This document shows positions 24,804 through 34,558 of a DNA stretch of 46,627 nucleotides, in pieces; positions within the stretch are counted from its first letter, which is position 1, and the number at the start of each line of letters is the position of its first letter. This DNA comes from Kitasatospora phosalacinea (GTDB lineage Bacteria; Actinomycetota; Actinomycetes; Streptomycetales; Streptomycetaceae): NCBI RefSeq assembly GCF_000716545.1, contig NZ_JNWZ01000053.1:1-46627 (forward strand). The letters run 5' to 3'. The notes beneath the pieces are model-generated. The model did not search any database, had not been told where the DNA came from, and was given only the letters and a program-made list of their open reading frames with translations. The position numbers were made by a program, and so were the translations under genes.

Positions 24804-26065
24804 GCGGCCGCCTCCACTTTGCTCAGCACCACCGCGGACTGGAAGCCGCCGAACCCGCTGCCCACCGACAGCACGTGGCGCAGCGACAGTTGGCGGGCGG
24901 TGCGGGGGACGTAGTCCAGGTCGCACTCGGGGTCGCGCTCGGTGTAGTTGGCGGTGGGCGGGACGACGCCGTGGTGCAGGGCCAGGGTGCAGGCGACGAG
25001 TTCGATGGCGCCGATCGCGCCGAGCGAGTGCCCGACCATCGACTTGATGGAGCTCATCGGGGTGCGCCGGGCGTGCTCGCCGAGGGAGCGCTTGACGGCG
25101 GCGGTCTCGTGCCGGTCGTTCTGCTTGGTGCCGGAGCCGTGCGCGTTGACGTAGTCGACGTCCTCGCCGTTGATCCGGGCGTGCTCCAGGGCCCGGTCGA
25201 TGGCCCGGGACATCTCCAGGCCGTCCTGGGTGAGGCCGGTCATGTGGTAGGCGTTGCCGAAGGTGGCGAAGCCGCCGAGTTCGGCGTAGATCCGGGCGCC
25301 GCGCCGCCGGGCGTGCTCCCACTCCTCCAGCACCAGGACGGCGCCGCCCTCGCCGAGGACGAAGCCGTCGCGGCCGGCGTCGAAGGGGCGGGAGGCGTGC
25401 TCGGCGTCGTCGTTGCGGGCCGAGGTGGCCTTGATCGCGTCGAAGCAGGCGACGGTGATCGGGGAGATCGGCGAGTCGCAGGCTCCGGCGAGGACCACGT
25501 CGGCGCGGCCCTCCTCGATGGCGAGCGCGGCGTAGCCGACGGCGTCCAGGCCGGAGGTGCAGCCGGTGGAGACGGTCTGCACGGGGCCGTGGGCGCCGAC
25601 CTGTTCGGCGACGGCGGAGGCCAGGGTGGAGGGCGAGAACGCCCGTTCCAGGTGCGGCCGCGCGGGCCGGTGGTCGACGCCCCAGTGCTCGCCGCGGCTG
25701 CTGACCAGCACGTAGTCGCGTTCCAGCCGGGTGGTGCCGCCGACGGCGGTGCCGAGCGAGACGCCGATCCGCCAGGGGTCCTCGCGTTCGGGGTCGAGCC
25801 CGGCGTCGGCGACCGCCTCGGCGGTGGCGACCAGCGCGAACTGCACGTACCTGTCGTTGCGGTCGACCTGTTCGGGGGTGAGGCCGTGCGCGGCGGGGTC
25901 GAAGTCGCACTCGGCGGCGATCCGGGAGCGGAAGCCCTCCGGGTCGAACAGGGTGATGCCGCGGGTGGCGGTGCGGCCCTCGGTGAGCAGCGACCAGAAC
26001 CGGGGGACGCCGATGCCGCCGGGGGCGACCACGCCGATCCCGGTCACCGCGACCCGGCGCGTCAC
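24800..26065 (-). CDS. whiE-ORFIII: KS-alpha ketosynthase of the spore-pigment PKS
   Basis: 421 residues, type II KS-alpha. Active-site Cys169 lies in [16 protein letters not shown], and His309 ([12 protein letters not shown]) and His346 ([14 protein letters not shown]) complete the triad, at the standard KS-alpha numbering. It condenses malonyl units on the ACP with KS-beta as partner. The operon is like whiE: cupin upstream (4-base overlap), KS-beta downstream (4-base overlap). ATG 26065. Confidence 0.95.
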   Translation of the reverse strand: MTRRVAVTGIGVVAPGGIGVPRFWSLLTEGRTATRGITLFDPEGFRSRIAAECDFDPAAHGLTPEQVDRNDRYVQFALVATAEAVADAGLDPEREDPWRIGVSLGTAVGGTTRLERDYVLVSSRGEHWGVDHRPARPHLERAFSPSTLASAVAEQVGAHGPVQTVSTGCTSGLDAVGYAALAIEEGRADVVLAGACDSPISPITVACFDAIKATSARNDDAEHASRPFDAGRDGFVLGEGGAVLVLEEWEHARRRGARIYAELGGFATFGNAYHMTGLTQDGLEMSRAIDRALEHARINGEDVDYVNAHGSGTKQNDRHETAAVKRSLGEHARRTPMSSIKSMVGHSLGAIGAIELVACTLALHHGVVPPTANYTERDPECDLDYVPRTARQLSLRHVLSVGSGFGGFQSAVVLSKVEAAA

Positions 26066-26490
26066 GAGGCCGCCCCGGCCGGTTCCGGCGGGCCCGCCTC
26101 GGCGGCGCTCTCCTCGGTGTCGACGTGGCCGAGTTCGGGGCGCGGGGCGAGCGGCCCGAGGTGGAAGACCATCCGGGCCTCGGTGCTGCCGACGTTGCGG
26201 AAGCGGTGCCGCATCCCGATCGGGATCATCAGTCCCTCGTCGGGCCGCAGGCGCTGCGGCACGCCGTCCAGGTCGACCTCCAGCTCGCCGGAGATCACGA
26301 ACACGAACTCCTCGGAGTACGGGTGGTAGTGCTCGCCGATCCGGTCGCCCGGTTCGACGATCGCCACTCCCATGAATCCGCTGGTCGCGCCGACCGCCGG
26401 CGGGGTGAGCATGGCCCGCAGGTCACCGCCGCGCTTGCGGTTGGGGGGCGCGTCGTCGACGTGGATGATGCGTGGCATCTCGGTGGTCAC
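26062..26490 (-). CDS. whiE-ORFII: Cupin protein of the spore-pigment cluster
   Basis: 142 residues, single cupin barrel: [30 protein letters not shown] holds the His-x-His...Glu metal-binding motif 1, and [16 protein letters not shown] motif 2. Cupins of this kind occur in whiE-like clusters (WhiE-ORFII) and may be tailoring or stabilising proteins; function is unproved. The start is GTG 26490 with GAGGAAG upstream. Four-base overlap with KS-alpha. Confidence 0.9.
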   Translation of the reverse strand: MTTEMPRIIHVDDAPPNRKRGGDLRAMLTPPAVGATSGFMGVAIVEPGDRIGEHYHPYSEEFVFVISGELEVDLDGVPQRLRPDEGLMIPIGMRHRFRNVGSTEARMVFHLGPLAPRPELGHVDTEESAAEAGPPEPAGAAS

Positions 26491-26548
26491 GGTGGACTTC
26501 CTCTCGTGGCGGGGGTTGGGTGGGCGTACGGGGGGGGGACGGGAAGGG

Positions 26549-27688
26549 TCAGTCCTCGGCCGAGCTGCGGTCGGTGACGAGGGTCATCGCGCACTCGGCG
26601 AGCAGGCGGCGCAGGCCGTCGGGGGTCCGCTCGGCGGGGCCGGCGAGCTTGCCGAGGACGGCGGCGGAGCGCGGGCCGGCCAGGCCCAGGGCGGCGGCCG
26701 GGTCGTCGGCGGGGTCGCCGAGCAGGTCGACCAGCCGGACCACCAGGTCGTCGTGCCGGTAGACGGTGGCGCGCACCAGCGGGCTGCCGGGGTCGGCGGC
26801 GGCGTGCTCGTCCTCCTCGGAGAGCAGCTCGGCGAGGGCCGCGCCGGCGCCCGGGCGGACGGGGTACAGGTAGGCGTGGCGCTGCACCGGGCCGGTCTTC
26901 AGGGCGGCGTGGTGGTGGGCGGCGGGCAGCGCGGCGCGCTGGAAGAAGTCGCGGGCGGACAGCGGGTCGTCCAGGTCGCGGTCCTCCTCCAGGTACGGGT
27001 TGATCGCCTCCTCGACGGCCCGCACCTCGGGCTGCCGGGCGACGTGCCGCAGCGCGGCGGTCAGGTCGCCGGCCACCTCGACGCAGCGCACCACCCGGTT
27101 GCCCCGCATGAACAGCGAGGTGCGCAGCAGACGGGTGGTGTCGTCGACCCGGGCCTGCGGGGAGCGGTAGCCGGCCAGCAGCTCGGCGGCCTTGGCCTCG
27201 GCGCCGGGCTCGACGGTGAAGCTGAGCGCGTGCCGGACCACGCCGTCCGGGCCGGGGCGGGGGGTGCCGGCCACGCCGGGGTGGTGCTCGCCGGGGCGCA
27301 GCGGCGGGGCGGTGGTGTCGGTGGCGGTGGTGCCGTGGGTCTCGCGCAGCACGGTGTAGCGCAGCGAGCGGTTGTCGCGGACGCAGCCGTGCATCGGCTT
27401 GACCATCTCGCGGTGGGCGGGGCTGTCCACCCAGGCCAGGAACGGTTCGGCGCTCTCCCACTCGCTGGTGATCAGCCAGCGGGACGGGTCGTCGATGGAC
27501 TGGCAGAGCTGGTCGCTGACGTGGCCGGGGACGGCCGAGACCTGGTAGCGCAGCAGTTCGTACGCCTCCAGGAAGCGGTCCTGGGCACCCTCGTAGACCT
27601 CCAGCATCAGGATGACGCGGAGCCGGCCCGGGGTGGGGCGGGCGGCGGCGGTGGTGGTGGTCTCCTCGGGGGCGGAGAGCAGGGTCAT
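26549..27688 (-). CDS. whiE-ORFI: SchA/CurD-like antibiotic-biosynthesis monooxygenase
   Basis: 379 residues from ATG 27688, chosen because the domain begins shortly after it. The first half is an ABM-like ferredoxin domain ([23 protein letters not shown] ... [22 protein letters not shown]) and the second a SchA/CurD-type domain ([16 protein letters not shown] ... [22 protein letters not shown]). This is the WhiE-ORFI/SchA/CurD protein specific to spore-pigment clusters; it may oxidise or modify the polyketide. AGGA lies about ten bases upstream. First gene of the leftward operon, after a divergent intergenic region. Confidence 0.9.
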   Translation of the reverse strand: MTLLSAPEETTTTAAARPTPGRLRVILMLEVYEGAQDRFLEAYELLRYQVSAVPGHVSDQLCQSIDDPSRWLITSEWESAEPFLAWVDSPAHREMVKPMHGCVRDNRSLRYTVLRETHGTTATDTTAPPLRPGEHHPGVAGTPRPGPDGVVRHALSFTVEPGAEAKAAELLAGYRSPQARVDDTTRLLRTSLFMRGNRVVRCVEVAGDLTAALRHVARQPEVRAVEEAINPYLEEDRDLDDPLSARDFFQRAALPAAHHHAALKTGPVQRHAYLYPVRPGAGAALAELLSEEDEHAAADPGSPLVRATVYRHDDLVVRLVDLLGDPADDPAAALGLAGPRSAAVLGKLAGPAERTPDGLRRLLAECAMTLVTDRSSAED

Positions 27689-27936
27689 GGTGGCGGATTC
27701 CTGTCGTCGGTTCGCGGTTCGTCTGCACCTGGCCCTCCGCCGGTGGCGGGCCCCGGCCGGTGACGGCCGGGACGCTCGGCGGACGGGCGATGGTTCGCCC
27801 TCGATCGTCAGCTTGCGGCGGGCCCCGCGCGAGACTTCGGGGCCATCCGGGCGAAGCACCCTGAGTGGCCGTCAGGGACGGGGGATGGATGTCAGCTCTG
27901 GCGCGCACCGCGCCCGGCACGGATGGAGCAGAGTTG
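27689..27936. promoter_or_regulatory. Divergent control region of the pigment cluster
   Basis: 248 bases separate the first leftward gene from the FAD hydroxylase. In the whiE locus of Streptomyces coelicolor the matching region holds a promoter each way, one of them sigmaF-dependent. I looked for a GTTT/GGGTA-type sigmaF box and saw no convincing one, so promoter positions are not assigned. Confidence 0.5.
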
Positions 27937-29598
27937 ATGAACACACAGATGGCGGACCGGGTTCCGGTCCTGATCGCGGGCGGTTCGCTGGTGGGGCTGT
28001 CGGCCTCGCTTTTCCTCGGTCGGCTCGGCGTCCCCCACCTGCTGGTGGAGCGGCACGCCGAGACCTCCCGGCACCCCCGCGGCCGGGGCAACAACCTCCG
28101 CACCATGGAACTGTTCCGGGTCGCCGGGGTGGAGGACGACATCCGGGCCGCCGCGTCGGTGCTGGCCGGCAACCACGGCATCCTGCAGGCCGAGACGCTC
28201 TCCGGCGGCGAGCAGGAGTGGCTGTTCCGGGAGATCGACCCGGGCGGCGGCCTGGCCAGGTTCAGCCCGTCCGGGTGGTGCCTGTGCAGCCAGAACGACC
28301 TCGAACCGGTGCTGCTGCGGCACGCCGCCCGGCGCGGCGACATCCGCTTCAACACCGAGCTGCTCTCCTTCGAGCAGGACGCCGACGGGGTGACGGCGCT
28401 GCTGCTCGACCGGGCCACCGGCGAGGAGCGCCAGGTCCGGGCCGACTACCTGGTCGCCGCGGACGGGCCGCGCAGCCCCGTCCGGGAGCGCCTGGGCATC
28501 GGGCAGTCGGGGCGCGGCGACCTGTTCCACAACGTCTCGGTCACCTTCCGGGCCAAGCGGCTCGCCGAGGTGGTCGGCGACCGGCTGTTCATCGCCTGCT
28601 ACCTGACCGACCCGGCCGGCGCGGGCGCGCTGCTGCCCGTCGACAACCAGGAGCAGTGGGTCTTCCACCTGCCCTGGCACCCCGAGCGCGGCGAGCGCGT
28701 CGAGGACTTCACCGACGCCAGGTGCACGGCGCACATCCGGGCCGCGGCCGGCGTCCCCGACTTGGACGTGGAGATCACCGGCCGGGCGCCCTGGCACGCC
28801 GCCGAACGGGTCGCCGACCGGTACGCGGCCGGGCGGGTCCTGCTGTGCGGCGACTCCGCCCACGAGATGCCGCCCACCGGGGCGTTCGGCTCCAACACCG
28901 GCATCCAGGACGCGCACAACCTGGCCTGGAAGCTGGCCGCCCTCCTCGGCGGCTGGGGCGGGCCGCGCCTGCTGGAGTCGTACGGGACGGAGCGGCGGCC
29001 GGTCGCCGTGCAGACCGCGGCCCGGGCCGCGGCCCGCTCGGTGGAGCACCAGCACCCCGGCTTCGACGCGGCGCCGGTCGGCGGGCCGCGCACCAACGTC
29101 CTGGCGGTGGCGCTCGGCTACCGCTACACCGAGGGCGCGCTGGTCGGCGCGGACGCCACCGCCGGGGTCGTCCCGGAGCGCTTCGCCGCGACCGGGGAGG
29201 TCGGCACCCGGGCCCCGCACCTGTGGCTGCGCGACCGCGAGGGCGCCCGGATCTCCACCCTGGACCTGTTCGAGCGCGAGCCGGTGCTGCTGGCGCCCGC
29301 GGCGGGCGGCGGTCAGTGGCCGGAGGCGGCGCGGGCGGTGGCCGAGCAGACGGGGGTGCCGATCAGGTGCCTGCTGGTCGGCGAGGGCGGGGACCTCGTC
29401 CCCGAGCCCGTCCCCGACGCCCCCGCGGCCGGGCCCCGCCCCGCCGGTCCGAGCGGCTGGCCCGCCGTCTACGGGCTGCGCGAGGGCGGCGCGGCGCTGG
29501 TCCGCCCGGACGGCTTCGTCGGCTGGCGCGCGAGCAGCCCGGTCGGGGACCCGGTGGCGGCGCTGCGGGTCGCGGTGCGGGGGGTCGCGGGGCTGTAG
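27937..29598 (+). CDS. whiE-ORFVIII: FAD-dependent aromatic hydroxylase of the spore-pigment cluster
   Basis: 553 residues, class A flavin monooxygenase. The N-terminal Rossmann is VLIAGGSLVGLSASLFLGRLG (dinucleotide GxGxxG-type loop), LVERHAETS is the ribose acidic end, and the DG motif is YLVAADGPRSPVRERLG. The second FAD motif is LLCGDSAHEMPPTGAFGSNTGIQDAHNLAWKLAALLGG. The C-terminal domain is thioredoxin-like. It hydroxylates the aromatic polyketide using NAD(P)H and O2 and matches WhiE-ORFVIII by location and divergence. ATG 27937 is chosen since GGAGCAGAG precedes it; ATG 27949 is the alternative. A terminator follows. Confidence 0.93.
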   Translation: MNTQMADRVPVLIAGGSLVGLSASLFLGRLGVPHLLVERHAETSRHPRGRGNNLRTMELFRVAGVEDDIRAAASVLAGNHGILQAETLSGGEQEWLFREIDPGGGLARFSPSGWCLCSQNDLEPVLLRHAARRGDIRFNTELLSFEQDADGVTALLLDRATGEERQVRADYLVAADGPRSPVRERLGIGQSGRGDLFHNVSVTFRAKRLAEVVGDRLFIACYLTDPAGAGALLPVDNQEQWVFHLPWHPERGERVEDFTDARCTAHIRAAAGVPDLDVEITGRAPWHAAERVADRYAAGRVLLCGDSAHEMPPTGAFGSNTGIQDAHNLAWKLAALLGGWGGPRLLESYGTERRPVAVQTAARAAARSVEHQHPGFDAAPVGGPRTNVLAVALGYRYTEGALVGADATAGVVPERFAATGEVGTRAPHLWLRDREGARISTLDLFEREPVLLAPAAGGGQWPEAARAVAEQTGVPIRCLLVGEGGDLVPEPVPDAPAAGPRPAGPSGWPAVYGLREGGAALVRPDGFVGWRASSPVGDPVAALRVAVRGVAGL

Positions 29599-29627
29599 GG
29601 CCCGGAGAGGACGTCGGGAGGCGACAT

Positions 29628-29661
29628 CAGGGGCCCGGGAACGGCGGGACCCGGGCCCCTG
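29628..29661. terminator. Hairpin between the hydroxylase and the convergent MFS gene
   Basis: Arms CAGGGGCCCGGG (29628-29639) and CCCGGGCCCCTG (29650-29661) with a 10-base loop, 30 bases after the hydroxylase stop and before the convergent MFS stop at 29693. Confidence 0.75.
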
Positions 29662-29692
29662 TCGGGGCTCTCCCCAGCTCCCTGACGGTGCT

Positions 29693-31096
29693 TCAGTGGC
29701 GGGCCGCGGCCAGCAGGGCGAGCAGGACGAAGACGAGGACGACGGCGAGGCTGAGCTGGAAGGCGGCGGGGTAGTCCGCGGGGGTGTGCAGGTGGGAGAA
29801 GAAGGTGGCTCCGACGGTGGCGATGCCGGCGGCGGAGCCGATGCGCTGGGCGGTCTGCAGGACGCCTCCGGCGGAGCCGGCGCGGGAGACGGGGACGTCG
29901 TTGAGGGTGAGCGCCTGGTTCGGGGAGACGACCAGGCCGCTGCCGAGGCCGGCCAGCAGGAGCGGGAGGGCGGTGGCCCAGCCGACCTCGGGGCCGTCGA
30001 AGAGGTGGACGGCGAGGGCGGCCAGGGCGAGGCCGACGGCGACGGTGGTGAGGCCGGCGGTGATCAGCCGGCGGCCGTAACGGGTGACCAGGCGGCCGCC
30101 GACGGTGGAGGCGACCGCGGAGGCCAGCGCGAAGGGGGTGATGGCCAGGCCCGCCTGGAGGGCGCTGTAGTGGCGGCCGGACTGCAGGTAGAGGGTGAAG
30201 ACGAAGAAGACCGCGGTGAACCCGGCGAAGTAGAGCAGGGAGACCAGCGCGCCGCCGGTGAAGGAGCGGGTGCCGAACAGCTCCGGGTGGACGAGCGGTT
30301 CGCGCCGCCCGGCGTAGTGGCGCTCCCACCGGGCGAAGGCGGTCAGGACGAGCGCGGAGCTCGCCAGCAGCAGCCACTTGCGGGCGTCGTGCCACTGCGC
30401 CTGGACCAGCGGGAGCAGCAGCAGGACGGTGCCGGCGCCGAGCAGCAGCACGCCGACCGGGTCGAAGTCGCGGCGGGCGCAGGTGTCGGGGGTGGGCGCG
30501 GGCAGCAGCCGGTGGGCGAAGGGGAGGGCGGCGATGCCGATCGGGAGGTTGACGTAGAACACCCAGCGCCAGCCCTCGGCGGTGCCGAACGCGGCGATCA
30601 GCAGGCCCCCGAGCAGCGGGCCGACGGCGGTGGAGAAGCCGATGGTGGTGCCGAGCAGGCCGAAGGCGCGGGCCCGTTCGTCGCCGCGGAAGAGCTGCTG
30701 GATGAAGCCGGAGACCTGCGGGACGAGCAGCCCGCCGGACATGCCCTGCAGCAGCCGGGCGACGACCAGCCAGGTCTCGCCCTGGGCGGCGCCGGCCAGC
30801 GCGCTGGTGGCGGTGAACAGGGCGAGGCCGGCCAGGAAGACCGGGCGGCGGCCGATCGCGTCGCCGAGCCGCCCGGCCGGGACCAGAACGAGTCCGAAGG
30901 CCAGCGAGTAGCCGGAGAGCACCCATTGGAGTCCGGCTTCGGACATGTGCAGTCCGCTGCGCACGGACGGCAGGGCGACGTTGACGATCGACACGTCGAG
31001 CAGGGTCATGAACCCGGCGACCAGGCATACCGCGAGGGCCCGCCAGCGGCGCACCTCGGGGGCCTGGGTGCCGGCTGTCGTGGGCTGGGTGGCCAT
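29693..31096 (-). CDS. DHA2-family MFS transporter
   Basis: 467 residues, DHA2 MFS family. Motif D1-like TLLDVSIVNVALPSV, motif A GRLGDAIGRRPVF, motif C region GFSTAVGPLLGGLLIAAFG with EGWRWVFYVNLPIGI. Export of drugs or metabolites by proton antiport is likely. It converges on the hydroxylase across a terminator, so whether it exports pigment precursors is open. ATG 31096 has GGAAGGGA upstream. No regulator gene is next to it. Confidence 0.88.
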   Translation of the reverse strand: MATQPTTAGTQAPEVRRWRALAVCLVAGFMTLLDVSIVNVALPSVRSGLHMSEAGLQWVLSGYSLAFGLVLVPAGRLGDAIGRRPVFLAGLALFTATSALAGAAQGETWLVVARLLQGMSGGLLVPQVSGFIQQLFRGDERARAFGLLGTTIGFSTAVGPLLGGLLIAAFGTAEGWRWVFYVNLPIGIAALPFAHRLLPAPTPDTCARRDFDPVGVLLLGAGTVLLLLPLVQAQWHDARKWLLLASSALVLTAFARWERHYAGRREPLVHPELFGTRSFTGGALVSLLYFAGFTAVFFVFTLYLQSGRHYSALQAGLAITPFALASAVASTVGGRLVTRYGRRLITAGLTTVAVGLALAALAVHLFDGPEVGWATALPLLLAGLGSGLVVSPNQALTLNDVPVSRAGSAGGVLQTAQRIGSAAGIATVGATFFSHLHTPADYPAAFQLSLAVVLVFVLLALLAAARH

Positions 31097-31192
31097 GCGG
31101 GAGTCCCTTCCGTCCGGCGTCCAGTCTCGGAGGCGCGGGCGGCGGCGGGCGGGCGACGCGCCGGGGACGGGGGCCGGTCGGTTGACGCCGGG

Positions 31193-31792
31193 TCAGCGGG
31201 CGGGCGGCAGGTCGAGCGGGATCCGGCGGGCGTCGGCGGCGGCGGGCGGGGTGGCGCCGAGGTCGGTGAGCGTGGTGATCACCACCGAGTCGGGGCCGGT
31301 GAGCCAGTTGCTGGTCTTGGACTGGACGGTGACGTCCTGGGTCTGCGGGGTGCCGTCGCAGACGACCAGGGTCGGCGAGGTGCGGGTGGCACCGAAGGCG
31401 ATGGTGGCGGGGTCCTCGGGGTCGCTCTGCTCGACCGAGGTGTTCAGCGAGCGGGGCTGGTCGGTGGGCGCGCAGGTGTAGGCGAGGGTGACCCGGACCC
31501 GGCTGGGGACCTTCGGGTCGATGGCGGCCCCGGTGATCTCGATGGCGGTCGGGGCGGTCGGGGCGGTCGGCGGCGTGCTCCCGGCGGGCTGTCCGGTCCC
31601 GGTCGGTGACGGGACGGGCGACGGCGAGGGCGACAGTGACGGCGACGGCGACGGGGCGGGCGACAGGGCGGGCGAGGGCGACAGTGACGGGGTGGGCGAC
31701 GGGTCGGGCTCGTCGGCGGTGGCCGGGGCGAGGGCGGCCGCGCCGGCGGTGAGGACGAGCAGGCCGATGGCGGCGAGGAGTCGGGGGTGCAC
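31193..31792 (-). CDS. Secreted protein with Ser/Pro-rich linker
   Basis: 199 residues. A signal peptide (LLAAIGLLVLTAGAAALAPATA) is followed by a Ser-Pro repeat linker (about 30-65, SPSP/SPSL units) and a beta-rich C-terminal domain with two Cys (TCAPTD, VVCDGT) that could form a disulfide. The domain is not recognised. The linker indicates a cell-wall or extracellular protein. It lies 96 bases upstream of the MFS gene on the same strand. Confidence 0.65.
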   Translation of the reverse strand: MHPRLLAAIGLLVLTAGAAALAPATADEPDPSPTPSLSPSPALSPAPSPSPSLSPSPSPVPSPTGTGQPAGSTPPTAPTAPTAIEITGAAIDPKVPSRVRVTLAYTCAPTDQPRSLNTSVEQSDPEDPATIAFGATRTSPTLVVCDGTPQTQDVTVQSKTSNWLTGPDSVVITTLTDLGATPPAAADARRIPLDLPPAR

Positions 31793-31876
31793 GGCGGGCC
31801 TTCCGGTCGACGGCGTGGTTGCTCCGACTCTCCGTCAGCGCGGCGTCCCGGGCGAGCGGTCGCGCCCGGGCGGGTG

Positions 31877-34402
31877 TCAGCCCGCCCGGTACGGGAGTTC
31901 GATCTCCGCCCAGACCACCTTGCCGTGCTTGGTGGGGCGGCTCCCCCAGCGGTGCGCGAGTTCGCTGACCAGGTGGATGCCGCGGCCGCCCTCGTCCTCC
32001 TCGGCGGAGCTGCGCAGCCGGGGCGGCTGGCCGCCGGCGTCGGAGACCTCCAGAGTGAGGGTGCGGTCGCGGAATATCCGCAGCCGGCGCGGGGCGTCGG
32101 CGTGCAGCAGCGCGTTGGTGACGAGCTCGCTGACCACGAGTTCGGCGTAGTCGGTGAGGGCGGACAGGCCCCAGGCGTCCAGGGTGGCGCGGGTGAAGCG
32201 GCGGGCGCGGGAGGGCAGCGGGCCCTCGCTGGGCAGCAGCAGGGTGGCGATCCGGTCGGCGGGGACGGGCAGGACGCGGGCCATGATCATGGCGATGTCG
32301 TCCTCGGTGCCGGCGGTGACCAGGGCGGAGAGCGCGGCGTCGCAGCTCTCCTCCAGGGTGCGGCCGGGGGTGGCGAGGGTGCGGGCGAGCAGGTCGATGC
32401 CCTCGTCGAGGTCGCGGCCGCGGCGTTCGACCAGGCCGTCGGTGTAGAGCGCGAAGGTGGCGCCGGGGGGCAGGGTGAACTCGACGGACTCGAAGGCGCC
32501 GCCGCCGATGCCGAGCGGGACGCCGGGCGGCAGGCCGACGACGTGCGCGGTGCCGTCGGGGTCGACCCGCACGGGCGGCAGGTGGCCGGCCGAGCAGACC
32601 ACCACGCTGCGGTCGACGGGGTCGTACACGGCGCACACGCAGGTCGCGAACTGGCCCTCGCCGATCGCGGAGGCGGTCTCGTCGAGCCGGCCGAGGACCT
32701 GCTCGGGCGGCAGGTCGAGGGTGGCCAGGGTGCGGGCGACGGTGCGCAGCTGGCCCATCGTGGCGGCGGCCCGGATGCCGTGGCCCATCACGTCGCCGAC
32801 CACCAGGGCGACGCGTCCGCAGGAGAGCGGGACGACGTCGAACCAGTCGCCGCCGACCTCGCTGACCACGCTGGAGGGCAGGTAGCGGTGGGCGATCTCC
32901 AGGCCCAGGGTGCGGTGGATCTCCTGCGGCAGCAGGCTGCGCTGCAGGGTGAGGGCGGTCTCGCGTTCGCGCCGGTAGAGCCGGGCGTTGTCGATGGCCA
33001 GGGCGGTGCGGGCGACGAGCTCCTCGGCGAGCGAGACGTCGGCGGCGCCGAACGGCTCGGGGTTGCGGGTGCGGACGAACTCGGCGCCGCCGAGCACCAT
33101 GCCGCGGGCGATCAGCGGCACCAGCAGGTAGGAGTGGATGCCGGCGGCGATGCCGGGGGCGACCCGGTCGGGGTCGGGGACCAGGCCGCGCAGCACCTCC
33201 TCGTCCACGTGCGGCTTGAGCAGCGGGCGGCCGCTGCGCAGGCACTGGGTGTAGATCCGGTGCGGGCCGTACTCGGTGGTGCCGCCGACGGCGTCGGCGG
33301 CGCCGGTCAGTCCGGAGCCGTACGCCTCGCCGACCGCGACGGCGCGGACCTGGATGGCCCGCTCGGGCTGGATCGGGGCGGGCTCCTCGCCGCGCAGCAC
33401 CGGTTCCAGCAGGTCGACGGTGGCGAAATCGGCGAACTTCGGGACGATCGCCTCGACCATCTCCTCGGCGGTGCGCTTGAGGTCGAGGGTGGTGCCGATC
33501 CGGGCGCCGGCCGAGGCCAGCAGGGTCAGCCGCTCCTGGGCGCGGGAGGCGCGGGCCTCGGCCTGGAAGCGCTCGGTGACGTCGATGATGGAGGAGGAGA
33601 CGCCGAGCACCTTGCCGGTGGAGTCCTCCAGCCGGAAGTAGGACGCCGACCAGGCCCGGTCGCGGCGCGGGTCGCCGGGGACGCGGCCGTGCGAGCGGGC
33701 GTCGACCACCGGTTTGCCGGTGGCGATCACCTGCCGCATCACGTTCTCGATCTCGCCGGCGTTGATGCCGGGCAGCACCTCGGAGATCCGGCGGCCGAGG
33801 TGCTGCTCGGCGCTGAGGCCGTTGATCCGGGCCAGCGCCGCGTTCAGCCGGACGAAGCGCAGCTCGGTGTCGTAGACGGCCAGGCCGATCGGGGACTGGT
33901 CGAAGAAGCCGTCCAGGACGGCCAGGTCGGACTCGACCTCGTGCAGCGCCTCGGTGTCGGAGGCGGTGGCCAGCAGCAGGGTGCGGCCGTCGGGGTCGGT
34001 GATCGGGTAGGTGTGGAACTCCAGCTCGACGGTGGAGCCGTCACGGCGGCGCACCGGGTGGGTGCCGGACCAGCCGTGGCCGGCCACCAGGCGGTCGAAC
34101 AGCTCCTCGGCGGCGGCCCGGTCCTGCTCGGGCAGCAGCAGCCGGACCGGGTGGGCGCCGAGGGCCTGTTCGGCGGGCCAGCCGGTGAGCGCCTCGGCCT
34201 CCTGGCTCCAGTGCAGGATCCGGCCGTCCTGCTGGACCAGCGCGGTGGCCAGTGGGATCAGGCGGTGCCCGGACAGGCGTGCGGGAGCGGCGCCCGCCGC
34301 GTCGCGATCGGGCTTGCGTTCGAAGCCGTGCGTGCTCAGTTGGCCACCTGCCCGGTACCTTCCCCGGTTCCGCCGGTCGTTCCGGCTTCCACCAGACTGC
34401 AC
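31877..34402 (-). CDS. SpoIIE-family phosphatase with PAS, GAF and ATPase domains
   Basis: About 841 residues. Order from the N-terminus: PAS (LVQQDGRILHWSQEAEALTGWP), second PAS (DQSPIGLAVYDTELRFVRLNAAL), GAF-type sensor region, SpoIIE/PP2C phosphatase (DVVPLSCGRVALVVGDVMGHG), and a C-terminal GHKL ATPase (ELVVSELVTNALLHADAPRR; GRGIHLVSEL). Such proteins link sensing to anti-sigma-factor phosphorylation control. No transmembrane segment is seen, so it is cytoplasmic. The start is uncertain: GTG 34402 is taken; an upstream Arg-rich extension to 34513 looks non-coding. No anti-sigma partner is adjacent. Confidence 0.88.
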   Translation of the reverse strand: MQSGGSRNDRRNRGRYRAGGQLSTHGFERKPDRDAAGAAPARLSGHRLIPLATALVQQDGRILHWSQEAEALTGWPAEQALGAHPVRLLLPEQDRAAAEELFDRLVAGHGWSGTHPVRRRDGSTVELEFHTYPITDPDGRTLLLATASDTEALHEVESDLAVLDGFFDQSPIGLAVYDTELRFVRLNAALARINGLSAEQHLGRRISEVLPGINAGEIENVMRQVIATGKPVVDARSHGRVPGDPRRDRAWSASYFRLEDSTGKVLGVSSSIIDVTERFQAEARASRAQERLTLLASAGARIGTTLDLKRTAEEMVEAIVPKFADFATVDLLEPVLRGEEPAPIQPERAIQVRAVAVGEAYGSGLTGAADAVGGTTEYGPHRIYTQCLRSGRPLLKPHVDEEVLRGLVPDPDRVAPGIAAGIHSYLLVPLIARGMVLGGAEFVRTRNPEPFGAADVSLAEELVARTALAIDNARLYRRERETALTLQRSLLPQEIHRTLGLEIAHRYLPSSVVSEVGGDWFDVVPLSCGRVALVVGDVMGHGIRAAATMGQLRTVARTLATLDLPPEQVLGRLDETASAIGEGQFATCVCAVYDPVDRSVVVCSAGHLPPVRVDPDGTAHVVGLPPGVPLGIGGGAFESVEFTLPPGATFALYTDGLVERRGRDLDEGIDLLARTLATPGRTLEESCDAALSALVTAGTEDDIAMIMARVLPVPADRIATLLLPSEGPLPSRARRFTRATLDAWGLSALTDYAELVVSELVTNALLHADAPRRLRIFRDRTLTLEVSDAGGQPPRLRSSAEEDEGGRGIHLVSELAHRWGSRPTKHGKVVWAEIELPYRAG

Positions 34403-34558
34403 GGCCCGCCGGGCGCTGGCGACTGGTGGTCGTGCGGGCCGTCGGACCGAATACGTGAGTGTGCTCGATTCGGGCCGGTCCGGGCAAGAGCGTGACCCCC
34501 AACTGCCGGTCACGGACCGCCCCGGCGGGGTTCCGGCCGGTGAGCACGGGCCCCGGCC

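Noticed and set aside
26530..26538. Run of nine G between cupin and SchA/CurD genes
   Set aside because: A simple homopolymer in GC-rich DNA outside any start or stop; possible sequencing hot spot but no biological signal.
34403..34513. N-terminal extension of the SpoIIE-family protein
   Set aside because: Arg/Ser-rich text without conservation; the PAS domain begins later, so GTG 34402 was used.
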